64,000 nt of DNA, from NCBI GenBank assembly GCA_032622095.1, contig CP136069.1:123310126-123374125 (forward strand). Reading direction: 5' to 3'. This document shows positions 1-12,689 of the stretch, in pieces. Source of the stretch: Siphonodentalium dalli (Eukaryota > Mollusca > Scaphopoda > Gadilida > Siphonodentaliidae). Under the pieces are notes generated by a model. That model ran no database searches, had not been told where the DNA came from, and was given only the letters and a program-made list of their open reading frames with translations. Position 1 is the stretch's first letter, and every line of letters begins with the position of its first letter. The position numbers and the translations under genes were made by a program.

Positions 1-2999
1 ATTAGGGAACACTAGAAGTAGATGAACATATCCAAAATCCAAGAAAAATCCAATCTGGGGAAAATGTTTTAGAGCTCCTCCAAGTCAGAAAATGCTTCTA
101 CTAAAAAGTCAGGTTTGGGATACAGGGTTTTGGCACTGATTTTGTGGTTGGTCGGTTGGTAGTAAATAAATAGTGTCAAATTAGGTTTTGGAAGAGAATA
201 GAGTGACATGAACAGAATATAATACAAATGCGGCCATGAAATGGCTGTCAAATTGGCCACAACTCTTAAGACATGCCACAATGAAAGCAACACACTGGAT
301 AACTGCAAATATATGTGGGAAATATACAAGTCTGTTGTTCAATATCTATAAAAGTACATATATCACTAAAACATCAATCTGATTAATTTATCGGTGGCTC
401 CACTGATTTATGTCTTTAAAATTTGGGTTTTCTGCTTTGATTACCTCCAACAGCAAAACAGTTAATTTCGGTCATGCAACAGACGAAGTAATGTTTCGCC
501 ACACAGTGCGTGGTAGTTTCATTCGGCATAATGATTAATTATTGAATTTAATGCAGAAACCGAAGTGCATAGCCTTACGGTATAGATACTTGTTAAATTA
601 CCGGGATTGTGAACACTTTCCGTGATAACAAACCATACACGTATGCCAAAATGCTTATACTGTAAAGAAACCCTCATCTCTTCAATAACTTAGCACCCTA
701 CCATTGGATATTTATACCGGACATTAAACTGCCGCAAAATGTGACAGTCGAGAATGCTGGTAAAGATTGATACCTGACATAACAAAACTAACGCAAATGC
801 GACTATTACTCAGCAGTGAATGTTACCCGGTTACCAATTATCGTAATGCCCTTCATCCAAATACAAAATGGCAATAGATTACAACGTACTGTTACCGGTA
901 CTGAAATTGTCTTCTAATGTTTCTGAATAAACCAAAGATCTATTTCCTGTTGCCACTTTCTGAGTAATTATATCATTTGCACCAACCTTTGCTGTTCTTA
1001 ATTCAACTTTGATAAAGTGGAGAAATTAAAACCATGTGTGATGTGTGTGTGTTATGTTGCCAACCAGAAGAGCGGTCAATCGGCGGGTTATTTGAAGAGC
1101 CGGACCAATCCGGTGGTAGCAAAGAGCCTCACCCAAATAAGGAAGTTGAATTTATTAGTCGAGTTTTTTCAAAAACTCGACTTATGGTTTGACGAGGGAC
1201 GGTGGTTGGTGGGCGGGCGGACCTAAAGAATGCTTTATAACTTTGACATTTGTGAACGGATTCAAAAATATTTTGGTATGTGAGTTGCTCCCAATGACTA
1301 TTTACTGCCTGTAGGGTCACGTCCGAACTTTTTGACAAGAGTTCTCCATCTTTGATGACTTTTTTGCAATTTTATCACCTGTTAGCGCGATAACTCCATC
1401 AAATATTAACTGATTACAACCATATTTGATATATGAGTCTCTTGCAACAATATCTCGGACGAGTTCGAAAACCAGGTTTGTCCAAATTTTTCCGCCGGAG
1501 TTATGGACCTTAGTTTGTTTCATTTTTAGCATGTTTTTCACTGTTAGCGCGACAACTCAATTAAATATTAACTGATTCAAACCATATTTGATAAATGAGT
1601 CTCTTGCAACAATATCTCGGACGAGTTTGAAAACCAGGTTTGTCCCGACTTTTTGGGCCTTGTGTGGGCCTTATTGCCAAGTTATTGGATTTTTCCTGTT
1701 TTCTTCGCAGAAGTTTAATTTATAATCTGAGATGGGATGTGTATTCCCTGTATATCTAGGATTTCCCCCTAAACGAACAGAACAGTCTGTTCAATGTTTT
1801 CTGGCGACACTCAACTTTTTTGGCATAAATAAAAATGGCATTTTCTCCATTCCTGTATGATATAGACCCACCAGTTCCGTTGTATAGGTGTGATTCTCAC
1901 AATCAACAATTTAACTGGTAATAAGCTGTGGAATAACGGATACAATTTGCCTTGAAATGTTACCTATTTCGACAGTGTTCAAGAAAATTGAGGTAACAAC
2001 ATGTCTAATGAAATTATCAATAAGCGAATGCAACATAATCGCTGCCATATTACGCCCTGTTGTCTGCTTTGACATTACCTGTGAGGGCTGTCCCGGGTAT
2101 TAGGTAATGTTACAGGTACCCGTTAGACACGTCATTGAGGGTTAAAAAGTTAATGGGCTTATAACCATTCAGGCCTTCGATTCTGTAAAATGCAGGAGTG
2201 TGGTTGGTCACTCGCCTAACCTGAAACCCAGGCGTGTGATTTTGGTGGATATTTCGGGGGTATAAAATGACAAACGAAGACTCAAAATTAAATCAATTTT
2301 ATCACCATTGTGATTCATCTTGTACACATGTATTCTCCACATTGAAGTAATTAAAACTCCATTCTCGAATTGCGTCGTAATGCTTCCGTTGGATGTAAGT
2401 TGTTATGAAATGCGGTCAGAGACCATGTAACCACGTGAGAGTTTCCTGTTGTGTGAACTCTATCGATATTTTTAAAAATAATGTTTGATTGCCCCGAACT
2501 CAAGTTTCAATTTCTATTCATCTTCACCGCCCATCGGGGCGGCTTCATTTAGAACGCAACACAATCATGGTACCAAAATTACGTTGCATTGGTGATGGGG
2601 TGCACAGTGGGATTAATTTAAATATGTCATGTTGGTAACAATATCTAGCCGAGAATTACTCAGACCTGCATACGAATGCGACGACATCGCTAAACGCACC
2701 TGACTATAATAATGTTCTAGCGCATGCGCAAAACTTAAAACAATTACTTCCGTCGTATACGGCATGTCTGTCAGTCTTCTCCAGCAAACAAGGTTGATCG
2801 TTATTATAAACCCTTTTTCAATCGTGCGCCGAATATCGCCGAGGAGTGTGATTAATTACTCGCCAAGATTTAATTTCAGGCGTGCTATGGTGCGCGATCG
2901 CGATCGCACGCCTCATAATCGAAGGCCTGACCATTACAAATTTATTGCCATAACAACTGATTATAACTGTAACTCACTTGTTCATGATCACTCTTTTAT
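1..2999. other. Non-coding, probably intron of the SERBP1-like gene
   Basis: No convincing exon is visible on either strand. The stretch ends at a good splice acceptor (CTCTTTTATAG, 2991-3001), so at least its right part should be intron of the gene whose last exon follows. It contains an imperfect two-unit repeat (about 1381-1483 and 1543-1644) and an 11-bp inverted repeat with a 2-bp spacer (GTCGAGTTTTT, 1158-1181). It also has a TATA-like GGTATAAAATGAC near 2260-2271 and a GCGCATGCGC-type motif near 2719-2729. None of these proves a promoter. The short open frames here have no recognisable domain. Confidence 0.6.
1381..1644 (+). repeat. Two-unit imperfect direct repeat
   Basis: Two units of about 102 bp, 1381-1483 and 1543-1644, both run from GTTAGCGCGA to ACCAGGTTTGTCC and differ by scattered substitutions. 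About 60 bp separate them. The wording (CAACAATATCTCGGACGAG) looks like part of a dispersed element rather than a gene. I cannot name the family. Confidence 0.7.
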
Positions 3000-3001
3000 A
3001 G

Positions 3002-3259
3002 GATGAAGACGATGACCAGTTTCATGCTAAAAACCAACTGAACATCAAGATTACGTTCAATGACTCCCCAAGAGGAGGCCGAGGCCGAGGAGGCAGACGA
3101 TCAAGAGGTCCCCGAGGGGAACGAGGAATGCGAGGCGACAGAGGATCCGGAGGAGAAAGAGGAGAAAGGGGAGGAGGAAGAGGATTCAGTAAGCGGGAAT
3201 CGGCCCCTCATTTCGATGACGAGAATGATTTTCCTCGTCTTGTGAAGACGGAAGCTTAA
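3002..3259 (+). CDS. SERBP1: SERBP1/HABP4-family RNA-binding protein, terminal coding exon
   Basis: This is the last coding exon (85 codons plus stop) of a protein resembling SERBP1/HABP4, which bind mRNA and associate with ribosomes, including inactive ones. It opens directly after the acceptor CTCTTTTATAG. Residues 1-9 are an acidic lead-in (DEDDDQ). Residues about 12-20 (NQLNIKITF) match the conserved segment just before the RGG region of the family. Residues about 24-65 are Arg/Gly-rich with repeated RGG/RG motifs, the usual RNA-binding and arginine-methylation region. The tail carries the diagnostic acidic-aromatic end FDDENDFP and finishes LVKTEA. A longer open frame at 3060-3242 is a shadow in another frame. 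Upstream exons lie outside the window. The family assignment is strong. Whether it is the sole SERBP1/HABP4 orthologue cannot be judged from one exon. Confidence 0.88.
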   Translation, partial: DEDDDQFHAKNQLNIKITFNDSPRGGRGRGGRRSRGPRGERGMRGDRGSGGERGERGGGRGFSKRESAPHFDDENDFPRLVKTEA

Positions 3260-6200
3260 AGCATTAATGAACTAACTTACTTTTAAATAGTTCACGAAGG
3301 CATAGCTTCCACGATCCCTCGTCTGGGCGAGTTTCACGAAAATATTCTGAACATGCGTGTGTGAAAACTGGAATTTATTTGGCTGAAATTGACTGATGGC
3401 TTCGAGATGGAACGGTTTCCATAGAGACGTGCCACAGGTCACAGATGACAGCCACTCCCTGTTGCTCAATTGTATCATCTGGAGCTAAACATCACCGTGG
3501 TTTTGGTTGGATTCAATGCAATTGGTTCCTTGGCCAAAATAACTTGATGCAATGTGCATAATTTTGACATATTAGTGCTGATATACCCTCATTGGTGATT
3601 TGTGCTCGGACACTTGATATTTTTATTATACTGCAGGGCAACCTGTATTTGCTATATCATGTCGTATGATCTCAATGGTTGAAGGTATATTCTGGGTTCC
3701 TCAATGGATGCACTGTGTGATCCAATATTGGTTGGCTTTCTTCAGTTTGCATTTCAATTTAGATTCTGTATTTCTCCAACAAAATTGGTTTCCATGCAAG
3801 ACCAGTATAGTTTCAGAATATCTTAAGCTGCTCTTAAGTAATTTGACTACACAATGAGGCAATATCTGAAACTTTAATAATTGAAGCTTAATAAGAAAAG
3901 CATAAAAAAAATACACATTTCTACTTATTTGCATGGGCCATGAAAAATACCATTAAGATTCTAGATGTACATTTGAGTCTCGGGTACAATTCTTTGGTTA
4001 AAACGCCTATATGGGACTTAATAAAAAGAGTCAGCCCTCTTAATTCAAATTGTTTGGCTTCAGCAATCAGCTACGGCAATCCTTTGCCGTGGCCAGTTTT
4101 CCTCGGCAAATGGCTTCGCCTTTGCTGATTGTCGTAGCCAATTATGAGGGCTGTTGGAGCAGTGTCTCTGTTGGAAATGTATGAATTTAAATTTTCTCTA
4201 AATATGTTAGAACCCAGAATATTCCTAAAAATAACATGGTTTGTTTATACTAATCATTATGGATTTTCCAGGTAGCTTCCTCATGACTGGATAGGGCAAT
4301 CATTTGAATTGAACTTCAACCTTCCCTCATGGCTTCACAGGACGAGCATTTGATTAAAACCCATATGCATTTCATTGAATCAAATTCTGTGTCCTTGTTC
4401 CATTGAATAGTAATTGTTGAAATCAAACATTGAATCCCTTGTCAAATAATTAAAAATTGCTTTGTTTAGCATTTTATGAAATGAGGATAGTGTCCAATAT
4501 TTAAAAAATAAAAACATAGTGCTTTGAAAATAATGGAAGCACTTGACAATTTATAGTTCTAGAATAAATTCAGATTAAAAGTTGTATTTAATGGATATTC
4601 TCTCTTTCCAATTAAAATACAGCATTATATTTCATAAAATCATTTCAATTCAAATGCTTATTTTTTTTCTTCTAAATTCTTCAAATGAAACCCGACATGG
4701 ATATTAAGTCTATATGCACAGATTTGAGGAATTCCGACCCAGAAAAGTGTTTGTGTCATGTCTTTGATTTTATTTAACGGCTATTATGAAATCATTAGAA
4801 TTAAACTTGTAAAAATAGACAAATCACAGAATTGAGCTAAAGTTGAATTTTATAAATGGCTGTTCTTGTCATAGACCCATGTCAGTCATACTTTATTTAG
4901 CTGGGAAGAGAGAATGCATTTTTAATTATGTTATTATTCGGGGGACTAAATTTGTTGAATGCATGTATGATCAATTTCTGTGGGTTCTTTCCTGTGAAAT
5001 GTCACATTCATATGAAAATATTTGTTAGTCTCTATTTAAGACTGAATACTGACCATCGTTGGTGACATCTCTTGGGTGATTGTCTATGTTAAATTAATAC
5101 TGGAATAGCTTTGATGATTGATCGAGTGATTGAGTGATAGACGCTGTATTCATATATTGGTATATGTACAAAGTAACTTGTTCAATTGATCAGTTTTTGT
5201 TTTAACATGAAAAATTGAAACTGACTAATCATTATTTAAAAATTTATATTTGGTTGAACGTAAATAGGTATTAACTTTTGAATGTTTCCTATATTTAAAA
5301 TCAAGAATTTCTTTACAAATTACCATTTTGCAGTGTTATGTTGTTTTTTTCTTCTGTTATTTTTGGCAGGTCTGAATTTCCATGTGCTTTGAATTTGAAC
5401 ATGTCCTGATCTCTTTGCCCATTCTAAAATATTGAGGCAAGTCAGCGAATTATGTGCATGCAATTGTGACTGATAAGGCTATAAATTTTAAGTTAGCAAT
5501 ATACCCATGTCGTATTTCCAAAATCTTTTGCAGTGTTCATGTAGGCATGAATTCTTATTGTTAATTTGATAGCTTAAAATTGACAAAATGTATGTTCTGA
5601 ATATGGTTTTCAAAACATTTTTCAAATTGCCGAAAAATTAGAAATTTTCAGACCTGTCTTGAATAGAAGCTGAACAGTTATTCCTCATTCCATGAACACT
5701 GGGAGAGGTTTATATACTAGTTGTGGTGCTCATTTTTCCATTATTTAGCCTTTAGCAGTTTTCAACAAAATTAAAAGAGACATATTACCTGTTATGTTAA
5801 GTTTGCTTTCCAATTTATCATCTGTCTCATGTTTTTGTTGACTTAATATCAACCAATATATTTCTTTCCATTACCCGACATTAGTGCAAGTTTTGATTTT
5901 GGTCCAGATAGAAAGTTAGACTGCTTGGTTTATAATTATTTACAAAACATTACATGACTTAAAAATAAAACAAATGTGAAGAAAAAAAAATCTCATATAA
6001 ACAATTGTTAGGTTTTTGCCAACTTGTGCATTCAAATGTCACTGTAGAATATATAATTGGATCACACGTTAAATACAAGCTGTATCCATGTTGAAGTTGC
6101 TGGTCTTGTATTCTCCAAAATTATTTCAACATTTAATACCTTTGAAAGATGCTTGTAAAAATTTATCAGTGGAAGAACGGAGTTGAATTCATTTGTAAAC

Positions 6201-7914
6201 CAAGCTGTTGTGAATCTGTCTCTGTGTTTGTGCCACTTTTGGCTTGCAAAATACTGGTATTTAAAACTTGTGCAAATTATGGCAATTCTCTCAGCTGATT
6301 CTCTTATAAAAATACTGTCTGTTCAAAGCGTGTGTGCTGATGGTTGCAATTCTCATATCCCCAACCTTTGTCATGGATATGTAAGTATGAATCACGATGA
6401 TGTATGGGTTGTGATATTGGCTGCAATGTAATAAAACTGTCCTAGACCATTTTGCATATTCTCAACAGACATCTTGCAATTATTATTCTCCTGGCTTTAT
6501 AGATAAGGCAGCATATACAATATAAATTTGTAGTTTATATTGACATCAATTTCACAATTATAACTTATAAGACAGCTTGGCATTTATTTGAAATTGGGAA
6601 TTCTAGATGAACATAAATATTATTCTTTTTAACAATTTTCATGGAAAATTTAAGATTCAAAGATGTGTCCAGTGCCCTTTGGTTTCAAACTTATTGGCCT
6701 CTGTTGATAAAATATGAAGATATAAATTTTCAAAACCACATAATTTCTGGGTGTTGGGGGTGAAAAAGGTGTGTTTAGAATTTTAAACAAAAACAGATTT
6801 TCTGACCAAGACAAAGTTTGGTAAAAATAAAATGGCCAGTGACCGCCATAGTTTTTTTGGGAGAAGGTATCTGTTTTCAGAATAGTTAGCCGAGTAAATA
6901 TCTATTCTTGATGAAAAGCTCTGAACACAAATTATGTTCATTGGAAATTATTTAGTTACAATAAAACCAGGGGCGTATTATACTAGTAGTCGCATTTCAG
7001 CATATCATCAAATTGTATAGAAGTGTGTCAGTGTGTTCTATATCATTTTCCATTCCTTGTTATATTCATTGAATTATGTTGGCGAATTAGGGCAGAACAT
7101 TCCGGGTAAAGGATACTGAAATAATTTCTAATGATTAAGGGAGCATACAATCTTACAGATGAGAATGATAAACTGAAACACTTTCTCTGGATACATGATA
7201 CATACATGAAATTTGGAATATTGGCAGTACATTGGATTTTCTTCCAAATTTTGCATTGTGAAAATATTTAGAGGGAATTGTTTTCCGTTGTTTATGTTTA
7301 ATTTACCTCGTAACTGAACACCACTTTTCAAAAAGACACTATCAAGAAATTGTATTGCAAACAGTCAAAATATTGATTAATAACTGAAAATGAAAGTTAG
7401 TAGGAAAAAAAACAAACTATTTATTTATGTTCTATTAGTAACCATAGAAATTATTGGATTGATGGATTTAGGTACCCTTGTCTTGTAGGCCATTACCCGG
7501 AGTGTTCATTGTCCAGCGTTTTGTTTACGCCAGGTTAACTGAAGCATGCGTTAGTTACCAGGTTACCCCTCTGCCAATCATGTTTGTACCTTACTCATGC
7601 TCACCCAGGGAGTCAACTATTTATTCTGTGACTGACTGCTGTAGTCAATTCTTGAAACCGGTCAAATTCCATTAAGATTAAACTCAGTGTAATTCATTAT
7701 TGTTGTTCATCATTTCTTTGTGCTGTCATGCCATGATCGGTCCTGCTCGAGTTAGGTTCTAAAGTGAAAATGTGATTTTATATACTGAATACCTCAGTTT
7801 ACTTCAGGGGTTTTAGTCAGTGCATATAAGCAATAACCACACAGTTCGAGCCGAACACTGCAAAGATATAACCTATAATGGAGATTAGAGCAAATCCTTC
7901 TAAGGGTGGTTAGA
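3260..7914. other. 3'UTR and intergenic AT-rich DNA
   Basis: The region after the SERBP1-like stop is AT-rich and lacks credible coding exons. Part of it must be 3'UTR. AATAAA-like signals occur (for example 4507-4512 and near 5965), but none can be singled out. One small inverted-repeat element lies at about 4032-4152. Open frames of 60-80 codons here have no recognisable domains and sit in low-complexity sequence. Confidence 0.6.
4032..4152. mobile_element. MITE with CAGCCCTC termini
   Basis: An element of about 120 bp with terminal inverted repeats CAGCCCTC...AATT and AATTATGAGGGCTG, internally palindromic (GGCAATC/GATTG, GGCTACGGC-type arms). A second copy lies at 32470-32594, where an empty counterpart site exists. 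Ends beginning CAG suggest a hAT-type non-autonomous element. No target duplication is obvious at this copy. Confidence 0.7.
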
Positions 7915-7976
7915 ACCAGGCAGCGTCACTAAATTAACCCTCTGGGGACCACATTCTGCTTAGGCCCCATTTTCTT
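7915..7976 (-). mobile_element. Fragment of the GAATGAGG/TTCACCCTCTGGGG palindromic MITE family
   Basis: A short piece (TCACTAAATTAACCCTCTGGGG, CATTCTGCTTAGGCC) matches one inner arm of the nested-palindrome MITE found complete at 24009-24437, 25632-26050 and 48899-49336. It abuts the outer end of the first giant inverted repeat. Confidence 0.55.
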
Positions 7977-8838
7977 GTTTAGCTTGACTTTGTAAGTTTG
8001 AGCTATTGCCATGGGTTGTCGTGCGTGTGTCTGTCAACAATTTCCTTTGGCGCGGGCTACAGGTTGTATCTTTGGTCTGATCTTGGATGAAATTTTTCAT
8101 GAATGTTGACATTGACATGTAGATGGGAACGAGTCATTTTGGGGTCATTCGGCCAAAAAACATGGCCACTGGTGGCCATCTTGGATTTCAAAATTAAATC
8201 CATTGGCGCGGGCTACTAGTTGGGGAGCCCGCATATGTTCTATTTACACTTTTGCGTACAAAAGGTTTGACCCCCTAAAGTTGGTACCAATAATGGAACA
8301 TTCCGAAAAACCGATTTCTTAAGTTGCGCATTCCTGGGGTTTAGGGGCTGCTGAACCCCAAAAAGTGCCAAAAATCACTTCTATTTACACTTCCGCGTAC
8401 ATCGATGAATTTTGGTTTGATGATACTCCTAAGTGTACTGATTAAGAAAACACAACTTAAGAAAGGGATTTTCCTGGGGTTTTCAGATAAGAAAGGGGGT
8501 CCCATGCTGAACCCCAAAACGTGATTTTTCACTTTTTTTTACACTTTCGCGTACATCCATAATTTTTGGTCTCAAAGTACTTTGATATATACTAATTATA
8601 AAAACACAACTTAAGAAGCAACTTTTCCTGGGGTTTTAAGATAAGAAGGGGGTCATCGGGTCACCCCTCAAAACGTAAAAAAATCACTTTTATTTACATG
8701 ATTGCATTCGTCCAACGTGTGTGCATGTGCGTACACCCCTGGAACGTTGCACTATTACAACCAATACATCCCTAAATCGATACGATCAACTTAAGAAATA
8801 TAAATTCATGTCGTTTCTGATAAGAACGAGACTTGTTA

Positions 8839-8856
8839 CCCCCCCCCCCCCCCCCC
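8839..8856 (+). repeat. Poly-C tract in the palindrome arm
   Basis: An uninterrupted run of 18 C followed by further C-runs. The opposite arm carries the complementary G-run at about 14148-14163, and copy 2 carries one at about 42644-42658. Similar C-runs occur at 37621-37639 and 50769-50796. Confidence 0.9.
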
Positions 8857-10079
8857 AACCCCCCCAACCCCACCCCCACAACCCGATCCATTTTCTAGAA
8901 CTATAAGTGAGCCAGTTTTATGAATATTATAGCGGGAAAATCTAGTAAAATGTATACAAATGTATATATTGTCGTGAAGCTAAGACATATTGACACTTTT
9001 TTGGGCCAAAATTGAAACTCGCCATCCAAGATGGCCGCCAAAATGGCCACCGGAAGTTGAAAATATGACATATTTTCACAAATATCTTCTAGATCAATTC
9101 ATTCTGTTTGGAACTGGTTGAGTAATGCAACTTTATTTTGTGTTTTGTATATTAACTGATCATTGGAGCAATTAAATATGCAATTATTGGGGTCCGATCC
9201 CTCAAAAATTCGATTGTACAGAATGCGGTATAAAATTTCACAAAAAATCACAATTGGGATTCTAGTCATATTTCAACAAGAAATGAACAGAACTTTGTAA
9301 TGTAAGTGAGGCATATCAATACCTATGAATATCCAAATCATTGGAACCAAAATTCTTACTTTGGCTCAAAATGGCTGCCAATATGGCCGCCAAAATATGG
9401 AAAATGGTAAATATTACACCAACGTGTCCTGCAATCGCTTACAAGTTGTGTTGATGTATAAAATTGGCTATTCTGCATTCTATACATTGAATACTAACAT
9501 GTCTGATGCACCATGGTTAATTGTTACTATTTTCACCACTGACATCGTCAAAAATATTGGACTTTTCTCTCACAAACGTGACATAAATATTGGCAAAAAT
9601 TCAGTTTTCAGGTTTGGACCATTTTTTCAGGTAAAATATAACTATCTTTGAATTGAAAGGTGTTTATTGTTTTGGTCTATCTTAAATGTGTCACACTACG
9701 GTGTTTACAGACCAAATGGCAACCAAATTTGTTAAATGCTAAATGTTTACATATTATATCCCGAACATTCTCTACATTATCCGAAAAGGTAGCAAATTGT
9801 GACTCACTTGGTTATTATACGTGTTAGTTAATTAACTGACAACTACATGTTCTATTCCCAGTAGTGCCAGTTCCGTATGGGGCATGACAAATTCATTTTA
9901 AAGTATGTAATTTTTCCGAGAACCTCTTTTGTGATTTTGACCATATTTATTGAAAGGAAATCGGCAGAACTTTGAGACAGAACTGAGATGGACCATAATC
10001 TTTGGCTATTCTGGTCCATTATGATAAAAAAAATGTCAACAGGATACAGTGTGGATGCCAAGATCGTAGCCAGGGAGTT

Positions 10080-11706
10080 ACTCTGTGATCATATGTTAGG
10101 TGAATAGGTATACAGGGAGTTATTGTATGTCATGACTGATGTGAGTAGGTATACAATGAGTGACTATATGGTTATGAGTGGGTTGTCCATGGTAAGATGC
10201 ATCTAGGTATACAGGGGGAGGTCATGGTCAGGTGTGGGGTGAATCGGTATGCATGTAGTGACTGCATGGTGTATGCTTGTGTATATCCAGTACGGGTGCA
10301 CCCGGTGTGCCTGTATGGCCATTGGTGTGGTGTGTGGATATAGCTACATGGTCATCTATGTGTTGACTATGTATATGTGGAGTGACTGTAAGGTCATGGT
10401 GGGATGTACATGTGTTGTCTGTATGATCATGGATGGGGTGTGTGGATAAATATGTAGTGATTTTATGGTTACGGGTAATGTGTATAGGTATACATGGAAT
10501 GACTGTACGGTCATGATTGAATATGAATACCTGGAGTAAGTTGGGTGGACTTTATCGAGCGTGTGGGTACATAGGGAGTGTCCTTGTGGTAACGGGTGGG
10601 ATGTATATTTATATATCTCGTGGATGTATTATCATTGGTGGGTGTATAGGGCTTAGCTGTATTATCATGGATGGTGTGTATGATTATACAGTGAATTGAT
10701 TAATTGTCATGTGTGAGGTGTATATGCAAGTATGGATTGTTTGAGTTGTCGTATGTGCAGGTTTGTTTTGTATATCTGGAAGGGCTGAATGGCCATTAGT
10801 GAGGTTTACATGTATACGTGGAGTAAATCTATGGTCTAGGGTGGGCTGCATATGTATATCGAGTGGTTATATGACTGTGTGTCGAATAGGCCTACATGTA
10901 GTGACTATATGGTTAATGGTGATATGAGTACATGTAGGTATACAAGTAGTGACTATGAGCATAAATGTAATGAACATCTATACAGGGGGTGACAGTCGTA
11001 TGAGTATACATGTACCTGGTGTTCCTGTTTGGTGACCCGTGTCGGTATCGTCATGTGTAGGTTATACCAGTACACACACGTGTTGCTTTGTTGTCATGGG
11101 CGAGGGATATGTGTATATAGCGAGTGGCTATATGGCCATGGATGAGGTGCATATGCACACATGGAGTGACTATACTGACATGGCTGGGTGTATTAGTATA
11201 TCTTGAGTGGCTATGGTGTGATAAATAGGGATACAGGGATTGACATGGCCAATGTTGAGGTGAATATGTATACAAGGATTGACCATGATCGTGTATGAAT
11301 GTTTTGAATAGGTACACACGGGGTGACCATATGGCCATAGGTCAGGTGAAGGAGTATACCAGGTAACATGGGTGAGGGTATGTGTATGAAGCGAGTGGCT
11401 ATATGGCCATTGGTGATGTGCATATGTATACCGGAGTGACTTTATGGTCATTGTTGTGGTGTTGATGTATATATTGATTGACTATTTGACCATGCGTTTG
11501 GAGAATATGTATACAGGGGATGGCCAATGGTGAGATGAATGGGTATACAAGGAGTGACTATATGGTTATGGGTCATGTTTAGGAGTATACCCGGTGTGCC
11601 TGCATTGTGACGCGTGGCTGAATGGTCATCCGTGGTCATGGGTCAGGTGTACATGTATACAGTGGGTCACTCTATTGTTATGTCTGTGGTGTTTATGTAT
11701 ATATGT
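10080..11706 (+). repeat. Degenerate minisatellite of about 40-50 bp units (left arm, palindrome 1)
   Basis: Repeated core words are GGTATACA, GGAGTGACTATATGGTCATGG and GTGAGGTG(A/T)ATA, spaced roughly every 40-50 bp with many substitutions and indels. The array occurs in reverse complement at 12690-13325 and 35330-37970, and shorter at 33640-34020. Open frames rich in H, T, Y and I in this region are periodic translation artefacts. Confidence 0.85.
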
Positions 11707-12115
11707 AACTAGAAGGTGACCCGACTTCGTCCGGGCTATTCAAAAACCAAATTTCAAGTCGATTGCTCCACCCGTTTCCTAGATCTGGTCTGCGCATGCG
11801 CGAAGCTGGTGTTGCGCGTGCTCGGCGACCCGATAAAATTCGTATCCGGGGCAAGATACATTCACATAACAAATTTAAAGTCAATATCTCAACCCGTTTC
11901 CGAGATCTCGTCTGCGCATGCGCGAAGCTGGCGTCGCACGTGCTCGGCGACCCGATAAAATTCGTATCCGGGGCAAGATACATTCACATACCAAATTTCA
12001 AGTCGATAGCTACACCCGTTTCCGAGATATATAGCCCAATGTCATTTGCGGATATCTCGGCCGGTGATGAGTTAACGCGACACAGTCAAATGCATCGGCA
12101 GGGTGAGAGTTAACG
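11707..12115 (+). repeat. Retroelement-like 3' tail with 122-bp tandem units
   Basis: Begins GGTGACCCGACTTCGTCCGGGC, a wording typical of 3' ends of RTE/CR1-type non-LTR retroelements. It then repeats a unit of about 122 bp: CTGCGCATGCGCGAAGCTGG occurs twice, and the ACCAAATTTCAAGTCGAT start occurs three times (about 11747, 11870 and 11991). It lies in the centre of the first giant palindrome and is absent from the equivalent place in the second. The family is inferred from style only. Confidence 0.5.
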
Positions 12116-12419
12116 TAATCTAACTTTATGACCTCTGACGACGTCATAGAAATTACGCATTGATTTTATCCCGATAAAAGCATTGTACCACTTGTACCTA
12201 ATAATTGAGGCAGATAACTAAAACGGATACATACATATTATATATCGTTGGAAAGATGAAGCCACACAGATTCTAACCGTGCAAATTATATGACTGGCAA
12301 TTTATTATTCGCGCTATATCGAATCGATTTGTGAGCACCGAACTGAAATATATTAGCGCAAAAACGGCGTAAAAATAGATTTGACCTCCGCACGTGAAAA
12401 GTTGACCTCGCACGGACAA

Positions 12420-12562
12420 ATAAATATGCCTATGTTCGTCTCCGGCCGAAAACACATCCAAATACCAAATTTCATCGAAATTGGCTTAGTCGTTTTCGAG
12501 TCCATCGATTTCAAACACACACACACACACACACACAAACAAACACATACATACACACACAG
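12420..12562 (+). repeat. Retroelement-like tail ending in an (AC)n microsatellite
   Basis: ACCAAATTTCATCGAAATTGG followed by TTTTCGAGTCCATCGATTTC and then an (AC)n run (about 12514-12560) looks like the 3' end of a non-LTR retroelement with a simple-repeat tail. No coding part remains. Confidence 0.5.
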
Positions 12563-12599
12563 ATCTTTCAAAATATATAATAGATGGCTGTGTGATAAT

Positions 12600-12684
12600 G
12601 GGTGGCTATCGCTTTCCACGATATGACATGACCCCTCTATTGGTTAACATATCCTTGAGTTATTGTGGAAAGCGATAGCCACCC
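12600..12684. mobile_element. Hairpin MITE with GGGTGGCTATCGC ends
   Basis: Perfect 20-bp terminal inverted repeats, GGGTGGCTATCGCTTTCCAC at 12600-12619 and its complement at 12665-12684, surround 45 bp. A diverged copy in opposite orientation lies at about 34023-34144, in the same position relative to the second palindrome. It therefore appears to be an ancestral central component of the palindrome family rather than a recent insertion. No target duplication is evident. Confidence 0.75.
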
Positions 12685-12689
12685 AAGGT

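Noticed and set aside
3060-3245. Open frame rich in Glu/Asp overlapping the SERBP1-like exon
   Set aside because: It is the shadow of the Arg/Gly-rich frame. The other frame has the family motifs and a proper splice acceptor.
8341-8532. 63-codon frame (MKNHVLGFSMG...) conserved at 14472-14663 and 42965-43156
   Set aside because: Identity follows from the inverted repeat and the block duplication. It is built of short repeated words with CTTAAG, not a gene.
9325-9651. 108-codon frame in the palindrome arm
   Set aside because: It recurs in altered, broken forms on both strands in the other arms (13647-13916, 33130-33339, 38360-38593, 41773-42042) and has no domain, so it is a repeat artefact.
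11051-11451. Several overlapping His/Thr/Tyr-rich frames
   Set aside because: These are translations of the 40-50 bp minisatellite in several frames.
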